From Microbulbifer marinus (GTDB taxonomy: Bacteria; Pseudomonadota; Gammaproteobacteria; Pseudomonadales; Cellvibrionaceae): a stretch of 64,000 bases of DNA. Every line of letters begins with the position of its first letter. Position 1 is the first letter of the stretch. Where the stretch lies: positions 124,001 to 188,000 of the forward strand of contig NZ_FNQO01000004.1 in assembly GCF_900107725.1 (NCBI RefSeq), given 5' to 3'. A model generated the notes under the pieces. The model was not told the DNA's origin and made no database searches. It saw only the letters and a list, made by a program, of their open reading frames with translations. Of the stretch, positions 9,285 through 19,714 are shown in pieces. The position numbers were made by a program, and so were the translations under genes.

Positions 9285-9375
9285 GTGGCTGTTGCGCTCG
9301 TTATTGTTTGTCACGAGTCTAGAAGATAGTGCCGACAGACAAAAGTGCCGGATGGCTTTGGCCGCTTAACGGAAA

Positions 9376-9399
9376 CAAAAAAGCCCCGCAGTGCGGGGC
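9376..9399 (-). terminator. Rho-independent terminator after the acyl-CoA dehydrogenase gene
   Basis: On the minus strand a 7-bp GC stem (GCCCCGC / GCGGGGC, 9383-9399) with a 3-base loop is followed by six T residues. It lies about 34 bp past the dehydrogenase stop. Confidence 0.85.
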
Positions 9400-9432
9400 C
9401 TGATCGGCAGATCAAAAAGTGGATAGCGGCTG

Positions 9433-11214
<1,782 letters not shown>

Positions 11215-11237
11215 GCTCCCGGTCCTCATTCAAGTGT

Positions 11238-11255
11238 TTCAAACGATCGTTTGAA
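11238..11255. promoter_or_regulatory. PsrA-like operator (fatty-acid regulon)
   Basis: TTCAAACGATCGTTTGAA is a perfect 18-bp palindrome that contains CAAAC-N4-GTTTG, the core described for the TetR-family fatty-acid regulator PsrA of Pseudomonas. It overlaps the end of the -10 box of the acyl-CoA dehydrogenase promoter, the expected place for repression. No psrA gene is in this window. Confidence 0.7.
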
Positions 11256-11282
11256 TCTAGGCGCGAAGCGGCCTCTTGTCAA
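11254..11282 (-). promoter_or_regulatory. Sigma-70 promoter of the acyl-CoA dehydrogenase gene
   Basis: On the minus strand, -35 TTGACA (11277-11282) and -10 TAGATT (11254-11259) are separated by exactly 17 bp. They lie about 40 bp before the gene start, and the PsrA-like palindrome begins inside the -10. Confidence 0.7.
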
Positions 11283-11319
11283 CTACGCTGACGGACCGAG
11301 ACTGGCGATTAATTCGCCA

Positions 11320-12030
11320 TTATGGGGAATTTGTGAGCGGATTCAGATCGAGCAAGTGCGCCGCCCGGCGGTAGTCGGCCTGCTCGTCGAACGGCAGTGT
11401 GCCCAGCAGTGGCGCCGGTAGCAGGGCTTTCAGAGTCGCCAGATTCTCGTCCGCGCGCGCCATACCCTCGCGGACAAAGTTCGCCACCCAGCCCGCCAGC
11501 GGCAGACCGTCGCGGCGGATAGCCTCGGCTGTCAGCAGCGCGTGGTTGATACAGCCCAGCTGCATACCGACGACCAGGATCACCGGCGTATTCAGCTCCT
11601 GCGGCAGCTGTGACAGAAACGTCCTGGGCCGCCCTCCAACAAAATCAAGCGGCGTACGCCAGCCGCCGGCTCCCTCGATCAGTACCAGATCGGCACCGGC
11701 AGACATGACGCCCCGGCAGACCCCGGCCATCCGTTGCAGATTGAGCTGCTTGCCGGCTTCCATCGCCGCGATATGCGGCGCTATGGCCGGCTCCAGCGCA
11801 AACGGATTGACCTGTTGGTAGGGCAGCTCCAGCGTCATCGCCTCCTGCAGCAGCAGCGCGTCGGCATTGCGCAGCCCCTCCGCGGTGTTCTCGCAGCCGG
11901 AGGCGACCGGTTTCACTGCCGCAGTTTTTAATTTCGCGTTTGCGGCACTTGCGAGCAGCGCCGCGGTCACATAGGTCTTGCCGACTTCGGTATCTGTTCC
12001 GGCGACAAAATAGCTTCGAGTCACGACCAC
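11320..12030 (-). CDS. bioD: ATP-dependent dethiobiotin synthetase BioD
   Basis: This 236-residue enzyme forms the ureido ring of dethiobiotin from 7,8-diaminopelargonate, CO2 and ATP. The P-loop is GTDTEVGKTYV near the N-terminus, KPVASGC follows around residue 40, and the second conserved site VLIEGAGGWRTPL is near residue 120. It is separated from the bioB-bioF-bioHC operon by an L,D-transpeptidase gene on the other strand, so it needs its own promoter; I saw no BirA site in front of it. The step before it (BioA) is not encoded in this window. Confidence 0.95.
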   Translation of the reverse strand: MVVTRSYFVAGTDTEVGKTYVTAALLASAANAKLKTAAVKPVASGCENTAEGLRNADALLLQEAMTLELPYQQVNPFALEPAIAPHIAAMEAGKQLNLQRMAGVCRGVMSAGADLVLIEGAGGWRTPLDFVGGRPRTFLSQLPQELNTPVILVVGMQLGCINHALLTAEAIRRDGLPLAGWVANFVREGMARADENLATLKALLPAPLLGTLPFDEQADYRRAAHLLDLNPLTNSP

Positions 12031-12307
12031 AATCCTCTCATCAGGGAACCTCGGTTTTTTTCTTGACGCCTCTTTAAACGCCGACTAGTTGATGATAAGT
12101 TACCCGCATAGAGTAATTTTTAACCACATTCGAGATTGATTTCGCTTCGGGGTTAGGATAATTCTCTAGAAACTTGCCCCGAGACGCATCGGGCGGGCAG
12201 CAAAAGACAACGCTGTCAAAACTTTTTCCCAACGAGGAAAAGGAACAGTAAGGAAGCTACCGGAACCACGGAAAAACTGACAACTATTAAGACTGCTTAT
12301 AGAGACC

Positions 12308-12793
12308 ATGCGATACCTGATTTTTGCTTTGCTGCTGATGGCGCCACTGTTCGCCTCAGCCACCATCAAACCCGTCGACCATGTGGTCGTGTACAAGTCC
12401 AAGGGACTGATGCAGCTCAAACGCGACGGCCGAGTGGTCAAAAGCTACAAGGTCGTGTTTGGGAAAAACCCGCGGGGCCACAAGGTCCAACAGGGCGATC
12501 AGCGCACCCCCGAGGGCCGCTATACGCTGGACTGGAAGAACCCCAAGAGCCGCTTCTACCGCTCGATTCATATCTCTTACCCGAACAAGCGCGACCGCGC
12601 CCGTGCGGCCAGGCTGGGCGTCGACCCGGGCGGCGACATCATGATCCATGGCATGAAGCCGCAGTGGAAGGGCATGGAGAAGTACCTGCAAAAGATGAAC
12701 TGGACCGCGGGCTGCATCGCAGTGACCAACCGCGAGATGGACGAGATCTGGGCGATGGTGAAAACACCGACGACGATCGATATCTATCCCTGA
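12308..12793 (+). CDS. L,D-transpeptidase (YkuD family), secreted
   Basis: This 161-residue protein has a signal peptide (YLIFALLLMAPLFASA) followed by one YkuD catalytic domain. Landmarks are QGDQRTPEGRYTLD, the His of IMIHGMK and the catalytic Cys (about residue 136) in WTAGCIAVTNREMDEIW. In most family members the motif is SxGC; here Thr-Ala-Gly-Cys is used. Such enzymes form 3-3 peptidoglycan cross-links or attach proteins to peptidoglycan in the periplasm. No LysM or other wall-binding domain is present. It sits alone between bioD and bioHC, both on the opposite strand, and is followed by a terminator. Confidence 0.92.
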   Translation: MRYLIFALLLMAPLFASATIKPVDHVVVYKSKGLMQLKRDGRVVKSYKVVFGKNPRGHKVQQGDQRTPEGRYTLDWKNPKSRFYRSIHISYPNKRDRARAARLGVDPGGDIMIHGMKPQWKGMEKYLQKMNWTAGCIAVTNREMDEIWAMVKTPTTIDIYP

Positions 12794-12822
12794 TCTCCTT
12801 CTTCCAGCTTTCACATCCTCCG

Positions 12823-12846
12823 CGCGGGCCTACTGGCCCGCGTTTT
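12823..12846 (+). terminator. Terminator after the L,D-transpeptidase gene
   Basis: An 8-bp stem (CGCGGGCC / GGCCCGCG) with a TACT loop is followed by TTTT. It lies 30 bp past the stop codon and just before the convergent bioHC gene end. Confidence 0.75.
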
Positions 12847-12863
12847 CGTTGCGGCAACTGCCG

Positions 12864-14432
12864 CTAGGCCCGCCCCGCCAGTTGCCCCTGCGCGTCGCGC
12901 GCCAATTTCAGGTAAATCACTTCATAACTGGCCGGCAGGCCGGCGCGCGCGCGCAGCGGCTCGTAGGCCTCCGCCAGCCGGCGCAGTTTGGCGCGGCCGG
13001 TCATGCCGCGGTCCGCACTGCGGTTCACATTGTGCGCACCGACACTCTTGAGCTCGCGCATCAGCTGGCGCACATTGTCGAAATGCAGCACCCGCTGCTC
13101 GCGGCGCGCCTCTCCCGGCAGCCCGCTGTCGGTCGCTGACTGCCACCACTGTCGCTGCGGCAGAAAGCGGTTTACATGCACACCGTCATCCACCTGCGCC
13201 CAACTGTCTTTCAGCTCTCGCAGCGTGCCCGGCCCGAGGGTCGCGACCAGACAGCGACCGCCGTGCGCCAGCACCCGGTGCAGCTCGGCGAACAGCTGCG
13301 GCAGCCGGTAACACCACTGCAGCGCCATACTGGAGAACACCAGATCGACGCTGCCGTCGGCCAGCGGCAGCTGCTCGGCGTCGGCGGCGATATAGCAATC
13401 CGCCACCGGGCGCTCAGCTCGCGCGTACTGCAGCATGCCTTCGGCCAGATCCAGGGCGATGATCCGCGCCTGTGGAAAGCGCCGGCGCAGCAGCTCGCTG
13501 CCGTAGCCGGTACCGCTGCCCAGATCGAGAATGGTTTTCGGTGCCCAGACGCTGTCCGCCTCGCCCAGCAACTGCCGACAGACGGCGCGCTGCAGGTGCG
13601 CACAGGCGTCGTAGCTGGCGGCGGCGCGGGCGAAAGACCTGGCCACCGCGCCCTTGTCGAACGGCGCATCGCCATCGTTCAGACTGCGCACGAATTTGCA
13701 GATCTTCTCCGCCAGCAGATCCGGAACCGATAGCTGCGGCGCGTGACCGCAGCCGGCCAGCACCTCCACGTCGGCACCCAGTGCCCGGAGACGCCCTGCC
13801 GCCGCGGCCGGCACCAGAGCATCCTTGTCGCCGAACAGGTGCAGCGACGGCATCGAAACCCGCGGCAAAATGTCGCGGTTATCCAGGCGCGCGAGGCAGT
13901 CCAGTGCATCCCGCCAGGCACCGCCGATGATTCGCGGTGACCACTGCTTCAGCTGTTTCAGGACCGCGCGCATGGCGCTATCGCCACGGGCCTGCAGGCC
14001 GCAGAACTTCTCCCAGGTCGCCTGCGGCTCGGCTGCCTGCGAGCGGCGGAAAGCGGCGAAGGTATCCGGATCCATGCCCGGCCAGTCGCCCCGCTGCACG
14101 AAACAGCCATTGGCGGCGATGGTGATCAGCGCGGCAATCTTTTCCCGCCCCGCTCCGGCGGCCAGGCGCGCGGCGAGCATACCGCCGAGGGAGTGGCCGA
14201 TCAGCAGGCACTTGTGTGGCAGCTGTTCGGTCAGCTGTTGCAGCAATTCTTCGTCATCCGGCCAGGAGCGCCCGGCCGCTTCGCCGAAGCCGGGCAGTTC
14301 GAGACAGCTGACCGGCAGCGGGCAGTCATCGCGCAGGGCCTCGAGCAGCGGCTGCCACTGGCGCCGGTCGCCGCCCCAGCCATGCAGGAATACCAGCTGC
14401 TCCACCGGCTTCACGATGCCGTCTCCGCCCAT
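12864..14432 (-). CDS. bioHC: Bifunctional biotin synthesis protein BioHC (carboxylesterase + malonyl-ACP methyltransferase)
   Basis: This 522-residue fusion has an alpha/beta hydrolase (BioH) in its first ~245 residues, with LVFLHGWGGD and the nucleophile elbow GHSLGGMLAA, followed by a SAM methyltransferase (BioC) from about residue 258 (KGAVARSFARAAASYD, LDLGSGTGYGSEL). BioC methylates malonyl-ACP so the fatty-acid machinery can extend it, and BioH removes the methyl group from pimeloyl-ACP at the end. Such fusions are known in Saccharophagus and Teredinibacter. The ATG at 14432 overlaps bioF by 22 bp; a GTG at 14414 would give the usual 4-base overlap and is an equally plausible start. 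Confidence 0.93.
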   Translation of the reverse strand: MGGDGIVKPVEQLVFLHGWGGDRRQWQPLLEALRDDCPLPVSCLELPGFGEAAGRSWPDDEELLQQLTEQLPHKCLLIGHSLGGMLAARLAAGAGREKIAALITIAANGCFVQRGDWPGMDPDTFAAFRRSQAAEPQATWEKFCGLQARGDSAMRAVLKQLKQWSPRIIGGAWRDALDCLARLDNRDILPRVSMPSLHLFGDKDALVPAAAAGRLRALGADVEVLAGCGHAPQLSVPDLLAEKICKFVRSLNDGDAPFDKGAVARSFARAAASYDACAHLQRAVCRQLLGEADSVWAPKTILDLGSGTGYGSELLRRRFPQARIIALDLAEGMLQYARAERPVADCYIAADAEQLPLADGSVDLVFSSMALQWCYRLPQLFAELHRVLAHGGRCLVATLGPGTLRELKDSWAQVDDGVHVNRFLPQRQWWQSATDSGLPGEARREQRVLHFDNVRQLMRELKSVGAHNVNRSADRGMTGRAKLRRLAEAYEPLRARAGLPASYEVIYLKLARDAQGQLAGRA

Positions 14433-15616
14433 GGCCCCAGGCTCTCGGCCAGCGCCGTCAGCAGCTGGTCGATCTGCGCTTCACTGTGGTTCGCACTGAG
14501 GGTGATGCGCAGGCGCGCGGTGCCGGCGGGCACGGTCGGCGGGCGTATCGCGCCGACCAGGAAGCCGCGCTGCTGCAGTTCCGCCGCCACGGCCATCACC
14601 GCATTTTCATCGCCGAGCAGCAACGGCTGGATCGGGCTGGCGGACTCCACCAGCGGCAGCTGCAGCTGCGCGGCGCGGCGGCGGAAAAATTCGATATTGC
14701 GCTGTAGCCGGGCGGAACGCTCCGGCTCGCGCTGCATGACCTCGAGCGCCGCCAGCGCGCCGGCTGCCACCGCCGGCGGCATGCCGGTGGTATAGATATA
14801 CGGGCGCGCGAACTGCACCAGGTAGTCGATCAGTGCACGCGAGCCGGCGACGAAGGCGCCGGCGTTGCCGGCCGCCTTGCCCAGCGTACCCATCATTACC
14901 GGGGCGTCGTCCTGCCCCAGTCCGGCAAGCGCGATGCTGCCGGCCAGCGGCAGCTGCGGGCTGCCCATGACGCCGAAGCCGTGGGCCTCGTCGACCATCA
15001 GCCAGGCACTGTGGCGGCGGCACAGTTCGGCCATTTCCGCCAGCGGCGCGCAGTCGCCGTCCATGCTGTAGACGCCGTCCACGGCCACCAGGGTTTGGCC
15101 GCCGTTGGCCGCCGCGCGCTGCAGCTGGCGCTGCAGCCCGTCGAGATCGTTATGGGCGAAGCGCAGGCTGGTGGCGCCGCACAGACGTGCGCCGTCGATC
15201 AGGGAGGCGTGGTTGAGCCGGTCGGAGATGACATTGTCGCCGCGGCCCACCAGCGCACAGATGGTGCCGACATTGGCCATATAACCGCTGGAAAACACCA
15301 GCGCCGCGTCGCGCCCGGTGATCTCGGCGATCTTGTCCTCCAGCTGCCGGTGAATCTGCAGGTGGCCGTTGACCAGGTGGGAGGCGGTGGCGCCGGCACC
15401 CAGTTCGGCGCCGGCCTGCTGGGCGGCAATGACATCGGGGTGGGTGGCGAGACCGAGGTAGTCATTACTGCTGAAGGTCAGCAATTCACGGCCGTCCACC
15501 TGTGCAAGCGGCCCCGGCGCGGCGGCCAGGGTCTTCAGTTCGCGGTACAGGTTGCGCTGGCGCCGCTCATCGAGGCGCTGGCGCAGGGTTACCTCAAGGC
15601 TCGAAATGGGGCTCAT
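14411..15616 (-). CDS. bioF: 8-amino-7-oxononanoate synthase BioF
   Basis: The 401-residue PLP enzyme condenses pimeloyl-ACP with L-alanine. Motifs in order: [13 protein letters not shown] near residue 50, [14 protein letters not shown] near 82, [10 protein letters not shown] near 108, [13 protein letters not shown] near 205 (the Asp/His that holds PLP) and [16 protein letters not shown] near 241 (the PLP Lys). It is the second gene of the operon, with a 4-base overlap with bioB and an overlap with bioHC, so the three are translationally coupled. The length is normal for the family. Confidence 0.96.
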   Translation of the reverse strand: MSPISSLEVTLRQRLDERRQRNLYRELKTLAAAPGPLAQVDGRELLTFSSNDYLGLATHPDVIAAQQAGAELGAGATASHLVNGHLQIHRQLEDKIAEITGRDAALVFSSGYMANVGTICALVGRGDNVISDRLNHASLIDGARLCGATSLRFAHNDLDGLQRQLQRAAANGGQTLVAVDGVYSMDGDCAPLAEMAELCRRHSAWLMVDEAHGFGVMGSPQLPLAGSIALAGLGQDDAPVMMGTLGKAAGNAGAFVAGSRALIDYLVQFARPYIYTTGMPPAVAAGALAALEVMQREPERSARLQRNIEFFRRRAAQLQLPLVESASPIQPLLLGDENAVMAVAAELQQRGFLVGAIRPPTVPAGTARLRITLSANHSEAQIDQLLTALAESLGPWAETAS

Positions 15617-16695
15617 TTGGCCGCGTCGTAGAAAAACGGGGCGTTCTGCTGTTCGGTGATCTGCGCGCTCAATTCGGCTTCCACCTCGGACTCATCGGCG
15701 TACTGCTGGTATTCCTCCGGCTGTATGCCGAGGCGCTGGAACAGCTGCATGTCCTTGTTGGCCTCCGGGTTGGCGGTGGTCAGCAGTTTCTCACCGTAGA
15801 AGATCGAGTTGGCACCGGCGAGAAACGCCATCGCCTGCATCTCGTCGCTCATGGCTTCGCGGCCCGCGGACAGGCGCACGTGGGACTTCGGCATCATGAT
15901 GCGGGCCACGGCGATGCAGCGGATGAATTCAAACGGATCCAGATCCTGCTCTTCCTCCAGCGGCGTACCGGCGACCTTGACCAGCATGTTGATCGGCACC
16001 GACTCCGGATGCTCCGGCAGGTTGGCCAGCTGCATCAGCAGGCCGGCACGGTCCTGCTCGCCCTCGCCCATACCGATGATGCCGCCGGCGCAGACTTTCA
16101 TGCCCGCGGCGCGCACCCGATCGAGGGTCTCCAGGCGATCCTGGTAGGTGCGGGTGGTGATGATCTCGCCGTAGTATTCGGGCGACGTGTCCAGGTTGTG
16201 GTTGTAGTAGTCGAGGCCGGCATCGGCCAGCTCTTGCGCCTGGTCGTCGTTGAGCATGCCCAGCGTCATGCAGGTCTCCAGACCCAGCGCTTTCACCTCG
16301 CGCACCATCTGGGTCACATAGGGCATGTCCTTCTTCTTCGGCGAGCGCCAGGCGGCGCCCATGCAGAAACGGGTGGCGCCACTGGCCTTGGCCGCGCGGG
16401 CCTCTTCCAGCACCTTCTCCACCTTCATCAGCTTCTCACGCTCGAGCCCGGTGTCGTAGCGGGCACTCTGCGGGCAGTAGGCGCAGTCCTCGGGGCAGGC
16501 GCCGGTCTTGATCGAGCAGAGGGTGCTGACCTGTACCCGGTTGGCGTCGAAGTGCGTGCGGTGCACCTGCTGGGCGGTGAACAGCAGATCGTTGAATGGC
16601 AGTGCGAACAGGTCCAGCACCTGCTGGCGAGTCCAGTCGTGGCGGCTGTCGCCGTATTGATAGGTGGCGGCGGGCATTTGCTGAGCTGCGGTCAC
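15613..16695 (-). CDS. bioB: Biotin synthase BioB
   Basis: The 360-residue radical-SAM enzyme inserts sulfur into dethiobiotin. The 4Fe-4S motif is CPEDCAYC near residue 64 and the second-cluster region includes CMGAAWR and [10 protein letters not shown]. The C-terminal extension ([10 protein letters not shown]) is somewhat acidic. The start is a GTG at 16695 (reads [15 protein letters not shown]); an internal ATG at 16677 is possible. It is first in bioB-bioF-bioHC, with a clear promoter and BirA operator upstream. Confidence 0.96.
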   Translation of the reverse strand: MTAAQQMPAATYQYGDSRHDWTRQQVLDLFALPFNDLLFTAQQVHRTHFDANRVQVSTLCSIKTGACPEDCAYCPQSARYDTGLEREKLMKVEKVLEEARAAKASGATRFCMGAAWRSPKKKDMPYVTQMVREVKALGLETCMTLGMLNDDQAQELADAGLDYYNHNLDTSPEYYGEIITTRTYQDRLETLDRVRAAGMKVCAGGIIGMGEGEQDRAGLLMQLANLPEHPESVPINMLVKVAGTPLEEEQDLDPFEFIRCIAVARIMMPKSHVRLSAGREAMSDEMQAMAFLAGANSIFYGEKLLTTANPEANKDMQLFQRLGIQPEEYQQYADESEVEAELSAQITEQQNAPFFYDAAK

Positions 16696-16815
16696 TGGGC
16701 GTAATCTCTCTACTAACGGTAATGGCGCGGCAGCGCGCCGCGGTTGTGCTGGGCCTATCGCCCGCTAGGGGCCGCCGTTCGGCGGCCAGGCGCATTCGGC
16801 ATCAACAGACTGGCC

Positions 16816-16843
16816 AGTTTAGCGGTGGCCGGGTCGCTGTCAA
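16816..16843 (-). promoter_or_regulatory. Sigma-70 promoter of the bioB-bioF-bioHC operon
   Basis: On the minus strand, -35 TTGACA (16838-16843) and -10 TAAACT (16816-16821) are 16 bp apart. The -35 lies inside one half of the BirA operator, so bound BirA would block RNA polymerase. The 5' leader to the bioB start is about 110 bases. Confidence 0.7.
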
Positions 16844-16869
16844 CCAAATAGCCACGGAATGGTTTACAG
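16837..16869. promoter_or_regulatory. BirA (biotin repressor) operator
   Basis: Read on the minus strand it is CTGTAAACC, a 15-bp spacer, then GGTTGACAG. This matches the proteobacterial BirA consensus TTGTAAACC-N14..16-GGTTTACAA with one inner mismatch and changed outer bases. It covers the bio operon -35 on one side and the comF start codon (16859-16861) on the other. Confidence 0.85.
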
Positions 16870-17560
16870 ACTGATTTCGCACTTTTTGTCACGCTCTGTC
16901 GCGCCCAGGCTGGCGCACTGCCTGCTGTGCGGTGGCCGCGCTGCCGGCAGCGGTCTCTGCGCGCCCTGTACCGCCGAACTACCCTACCTGCGCGATGCCT
17001 GTACCAGCTGCGCGCTGCCGCTCCAACCGGGCGCGAGCAGCTGCCCGCGCTGCCTGCAGCAGCCGCCCAGCTTCAGCCGCGCCAGTGCCGCCTGGCACTA
17101 TGCCTTTCCTATCGCCCCACTGGTGCAACGCTTCAAATATCGCGGCGATCTCGCCGCCGGCCACAGCCTCGCGCGACTGGCAGCGCCGGCGATCGAACCG
17201 CGCGATGCGCGGCCGGATCTGCTGGTGCCGGTGCCGCTGCATTGGCGTCGCTACTGGAGCCGCGGCTACAACCAGGCCCAGCTGGTCGCGGCCGAGTTCG
17301 GCCGCCAGTGGCAACTGCCGGTCCGCACGCGGCTGCTGCGCAAACACAGCGCCACCGACACGCAGCTGCAGCTGAAACGCGCTCAGCGGCTGCGCAACCT
17401 GAGCCAGAGCTTTGCGGTGACCGGAGCGGTGGCCGGCCTGCATATCGGCCTGGTAGATGACGTCATCACGACCGGCGCGACGCTGGAGGCCGCTGCCCGC
17501 ACATTACTCGATGCCGGCGCCACCCGGGTCAGCGCCTACGCACTGGCCAGAACACCCTGA
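16859..17560 (+). CDS. ComF family protein (phosphoribosyltransferase-like)
   Basis: This 233-residue protein has an N-terminal Cys4 zinc-like region (CLLCGGRAAGSGLCAPC, then CTSCALPL and CPRC) followed by a PRTase-like domain with LLVPVPLHWRRYWSRGYNQA and the PRPP-binding loop GLVDDVITTGATL near residue 197. ComF is needed for DNA uptake in naturally competent bacteria, and in others (GntX) it is linked to gluconate use. The gene is divergent from bioB, a common arrangement in gammaproteobacteria. Its ATG lies within the BirA operator, so biotin status may also affect its transcription or mark a later true start. Confidence 0.9.
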   Translation: MVYRLISHFLSRSVAPRLAHCLLCGGRAAGSGLCAPCTAELPYLRDACTSCALPLQPGASSCPRCLQQPPSFSRASAAWHYAFPIAPLVQRFKYRGDLAAGHSLARLAAPAIEPRDARPDLLVPVPLHWRRYWSRGYNQAQLVAAEFGRQWQLPVRTRLLRKHSATDTQLQLKRAQRLRNLSQSFAVTGAVAGLHIGLVDDVITTGATLEAAARTLLDAGATRVSAYALARTP

Positions 17561-17720
17561 CAATTCGGCCCGACCGGGCATAGACCGCTGTTGACATACC
17601 CGCCACAATGGCCGCCCCTTGCCGGGCTGGTACCCACGTCTCATTCGGGCCAGCGCTGCTAAGGTTCTATTTAGTGACTAAACGCTCGCACGCCGTTTGG
17701 CGCGAGCCGGGGATTCAGCG

Positions 17721-18866
17721 ATGAGTGAATACAAGCTGCCACGGGGTATCGTCATCAGTGGTACCGGGCTGTGGACGCCGCCCGACGCCATCAGCAACGA
17801 AGAGCTGGTGGCAGCCTTCAACGCCTACGCGGAGCAGTACAACCGCGAACACGCCGCCGAGATCGAGGCCGGAAACCTGACCGCCAAACCCTACTCGTCG
17901 GCAGAGTTCATCGAGAAGGCATCGGGCATCAAGAACCGCTATGTGGTTTCCCGCGACGGCATCCTGGACCCGCAGCGCATGCGCCCCTATCTGCCGGAAC
18001 GCCCCGACGACGAACTCTGTCTGCAGGCGGAGATCGGCGTAAAAGCGGCGAAACTGGCGCTGGAGAAGGCGAACAAGAAGCCGGAAGACATCGACCTGGT
18101 GATTGTCGGCGCCTCTTATATGCAGCGCGCCTACCCGGCCATCGCCATCGAGATACAGGGCGCACTGGGCATCGACGGTTTCGCCTTCGACATGGAAGTG
18201 GCCTGTTCCTCCGCGACCTTCTCCCTGCAGCGCGCGGTAGACGCGGTCGCATCGGGGGCCGCGCGCGCCGCACTGGTGATCAACCCGGAAATGCCCTCGC
18301 CGCAGATCGATTTCACCGACCGCGACAGCCACTTCATCTTCGGCGACGTGGCCGTGGCCAGCGTGGTGGAACGGCGCGACACCTGCGCGGTAGACAACGC
18401 CTGGGAAGTACTCGGCACCAAGGCGAAGACGGTGTACTCCAACAATATCCGCTCCAACTTCGGCTTTACCGCCCGCGCTGCCGATGTAGACCCATTCGGC
18501 CCCGGCAAGACTTTCCGCCAGAACGGTCGCAAGGTATTCAAGGAAGTCTGCCCGATGGCCGCCGCGCATATCGAGGAACACGTGCGCGAGACCGGCAGTG
18601 AGCCGGCCGCGGTGCGCCGTTACTGGCTGCACCAGGCCAATATCAATATGAACAACCTGATCGCGAAGAAGCTGTTGGGCGACGACACCAGCGAAGAGCG
18701 CGCGCCGATCGTACTGGACCGCTATGCCAATACCGGCTGCGCCGGCTCCGTCATCGCCTTCAACCTCTACAGCGACGACCTGCAACCCGGGGAGCGCGGC
18801 GTCATCTGCTCCTTCGGTGCCGGTTACTCGATCGGCAGCCTCGTGGTCGAGAAAATCGCCCTCTGA
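17721..18866 (+). CDS. Beta-ketoacyl-ACP synthase III, FabH2 (PA3286)-like
   Basis: The 381-residue thiolase-fold enzyme has the full Cys-His-Asn triad of KAS III: Cys162 in VACSSATF, His304 in WLHQANINMN and Asn337 in YANTGCAGS, with the closing SFGAGYSIGS. Its length and segments (TGLWTPPDAISNEELV, EKASGIKNRYV, GILDPQRM) match the P. aeruginosa PA3286 type, which feeds medium-chain acyl-CoA from beta-oxidation into fatty-acid synthesis, rather than the housekeeping acetyl-CoA FabH. The start at 17721 (MSEYKL) is chosen over an ATG 8 codons upstream. It stands alone and is closed by a strong terminator. Confidence 0.88.
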   Translation: MSEYKLPRGIVISGTGLWTPPDAISNEELVAAFNAYAEQYNREHAAEIEAGNLTAKPYSSAEFIEKASGIKNRYVVSRDGILDPQRMRPYLPERPDDELCLQAEIGVKAAKLALEKANKKPEDIDLVIVGASYMQRAYPAIAIEIQGALGIDGFAFDMEVACSSATFSLQRAVDAVASGAARAALVINPEMPSPQIDFTDRDSHFIFGDVAVASVVERRDTCAVDNAWEVLGTKAKTVYSNNIRSNFGFTARAADVDPFGPGKTFRQNGRKVFKEVCPMAAAHIEEHVRETGSEPAAVRRYWLHQANINMNNLIAKKLLGDDTSEERAPIVLDRYANTGCAGSVIAFNLYSDDLQPGERGVICSFGAGYSIGSLVVEKIAL

Positions 18867-18876
18867 TACTGACGTA

Positions 18877-18904
18877 CAAAAAGCCGGGCGACGCCCGGCT
18901 TTTT
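18877..18904. terminator. Bidirectional rho-independent terminator
   Basis: An 8-bp stem (AGCCGGGC / GCCCGGCT) with a short loop is flanked by A residues on the left and T residues on the right. It can therefore end both the KAS III gene (plus) and the convergent PadR gene (minus). Confidence 0.9.
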
Positions 18905-18917
18905 GTTGCTGCTCCCG

Positions 18918-19454
18918 TTACTGCTGATCCAGTCGCCGCAGTAACCTCTCCGCCCAGGCGACCCAGGTCTTTTCCGCCTCTATCCCCAGCAGCAGTGTCT
19001 GGTGAGCCAGCCAATAGCGCTCCTGCACGGCCGGATCGCTCTGCAACACCCGCTCGTTCTGCTCCAGGTAGCTGTGCAGCAGCGCGCGGTGCTCCTCCAG
19101 CTGGCGCTGCACCGCCGCGCGCGCCTGTTCGTCAGTCAGGTGGTGACCGGCAAACAACTGGATCAGAAACGGTTCGCGGATCTTCTGCGCCGGCGTCGGC
19201 TGCTGCACCCACGCCTGCAGCGCGGCGCGGCCGCGCTCGGTAAGGCTGTAGATCTTCTTGTCCGGCTTGCCCTCCTGGGGCTGCTCCGTGCAGTCCAGCA
19301 GGCCCTCATCGTGCAGTTTGTGCAGTTCGCGGTACATCTGCTGGTGGCTGGCACTCCAGAAGTGCGACACGCTGCGCTCGAAACGGCGCTTCAGGTCGTA
19401 ACCGCTGCCCGGCTCTATATCCAGCAGCGTCAGAACGGCGTAGCGCAGGGACAT
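18918..19454 (-). CDS. PadR family transcriptional regulator
   Basis: This 178-residue protein has the PadR winged helix in its N-terminal 85 residues (MSLRYAVLTLLDIEPGSGYDL, HQQMYRELHKLHDEGLL, KKIYSLTERGRAAL) and a C-terminal helical dimerisation region with an antiparallel coiled coil, as in the PadR-s2 or AphA-like subgroup. The start at 19454 matches the family. PadR proteins are usually ligand-responsive repressors that act on nearby or own promoters. The nearest divergent gene is the alanine exporter across an AT-rich gap, so that pair is a possible target. Confidence 0.88.
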   Translation of the reverse strand: MSLRYAVLTLLDIEPGSGYDLKRRFERSVSHFWSASHQQMYRELHKLHDEGLLDCTEQPQEGKPDKKIYSLTERGRAALQAWVQQPTPAQKIREPFLIQLFAGHHLTDEQARAAVQRQLEEHRALLHSYLEQNERVLQSDPAVQERYWLAHQTLLLGIEAEKTWVAWAERLLRRLDQQ

Positions 19455-19714
19455 TGGGACTCCGATCTTGTTATGCAAAGAGTTTCATATTAACCGCTTT
19501 GGTCGCGGGATGCCGGCGGCGCCAAAGGTCTAAGGCAGTCACGTTAAAATATCCTGCTTACAAAAAACTGCAATATTAGGATGGTTATATCGCTATCTTA
19601 AATAAATTAATATGTAAGACTAGCTTTTAGCCAAACTGTGGATATAATCGCCAGCCGTTATCAGCCGCCGTCCCCGTGTCGGCGGCTCGTTGTTTGTCAG
19701 AGGTACCCGCGCCC
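19455..19714. other. AT-rich divergent control region (padR / alaE)
   Basis: These 260 bases are notably AT-rich compared with the flanking genes, especially 19545-19630 (for example TTAAATAAATTAATATG). A 7-bp stem (AGCCGCC / GGCGGCT) at about 19662-19687 sits in the leader of the alaE-like gene. The region must hold both divergent promoters; I could not fix their boxes. Confidence 0.4.

Noticed and set aside
12031-12120. TTGACG followed by AT-rich bases as a bioD promoter, and a search for a BirA site there
   Set aside because: No -10 at acceptable spacing and no TGTAAACC-like half-sites were found.
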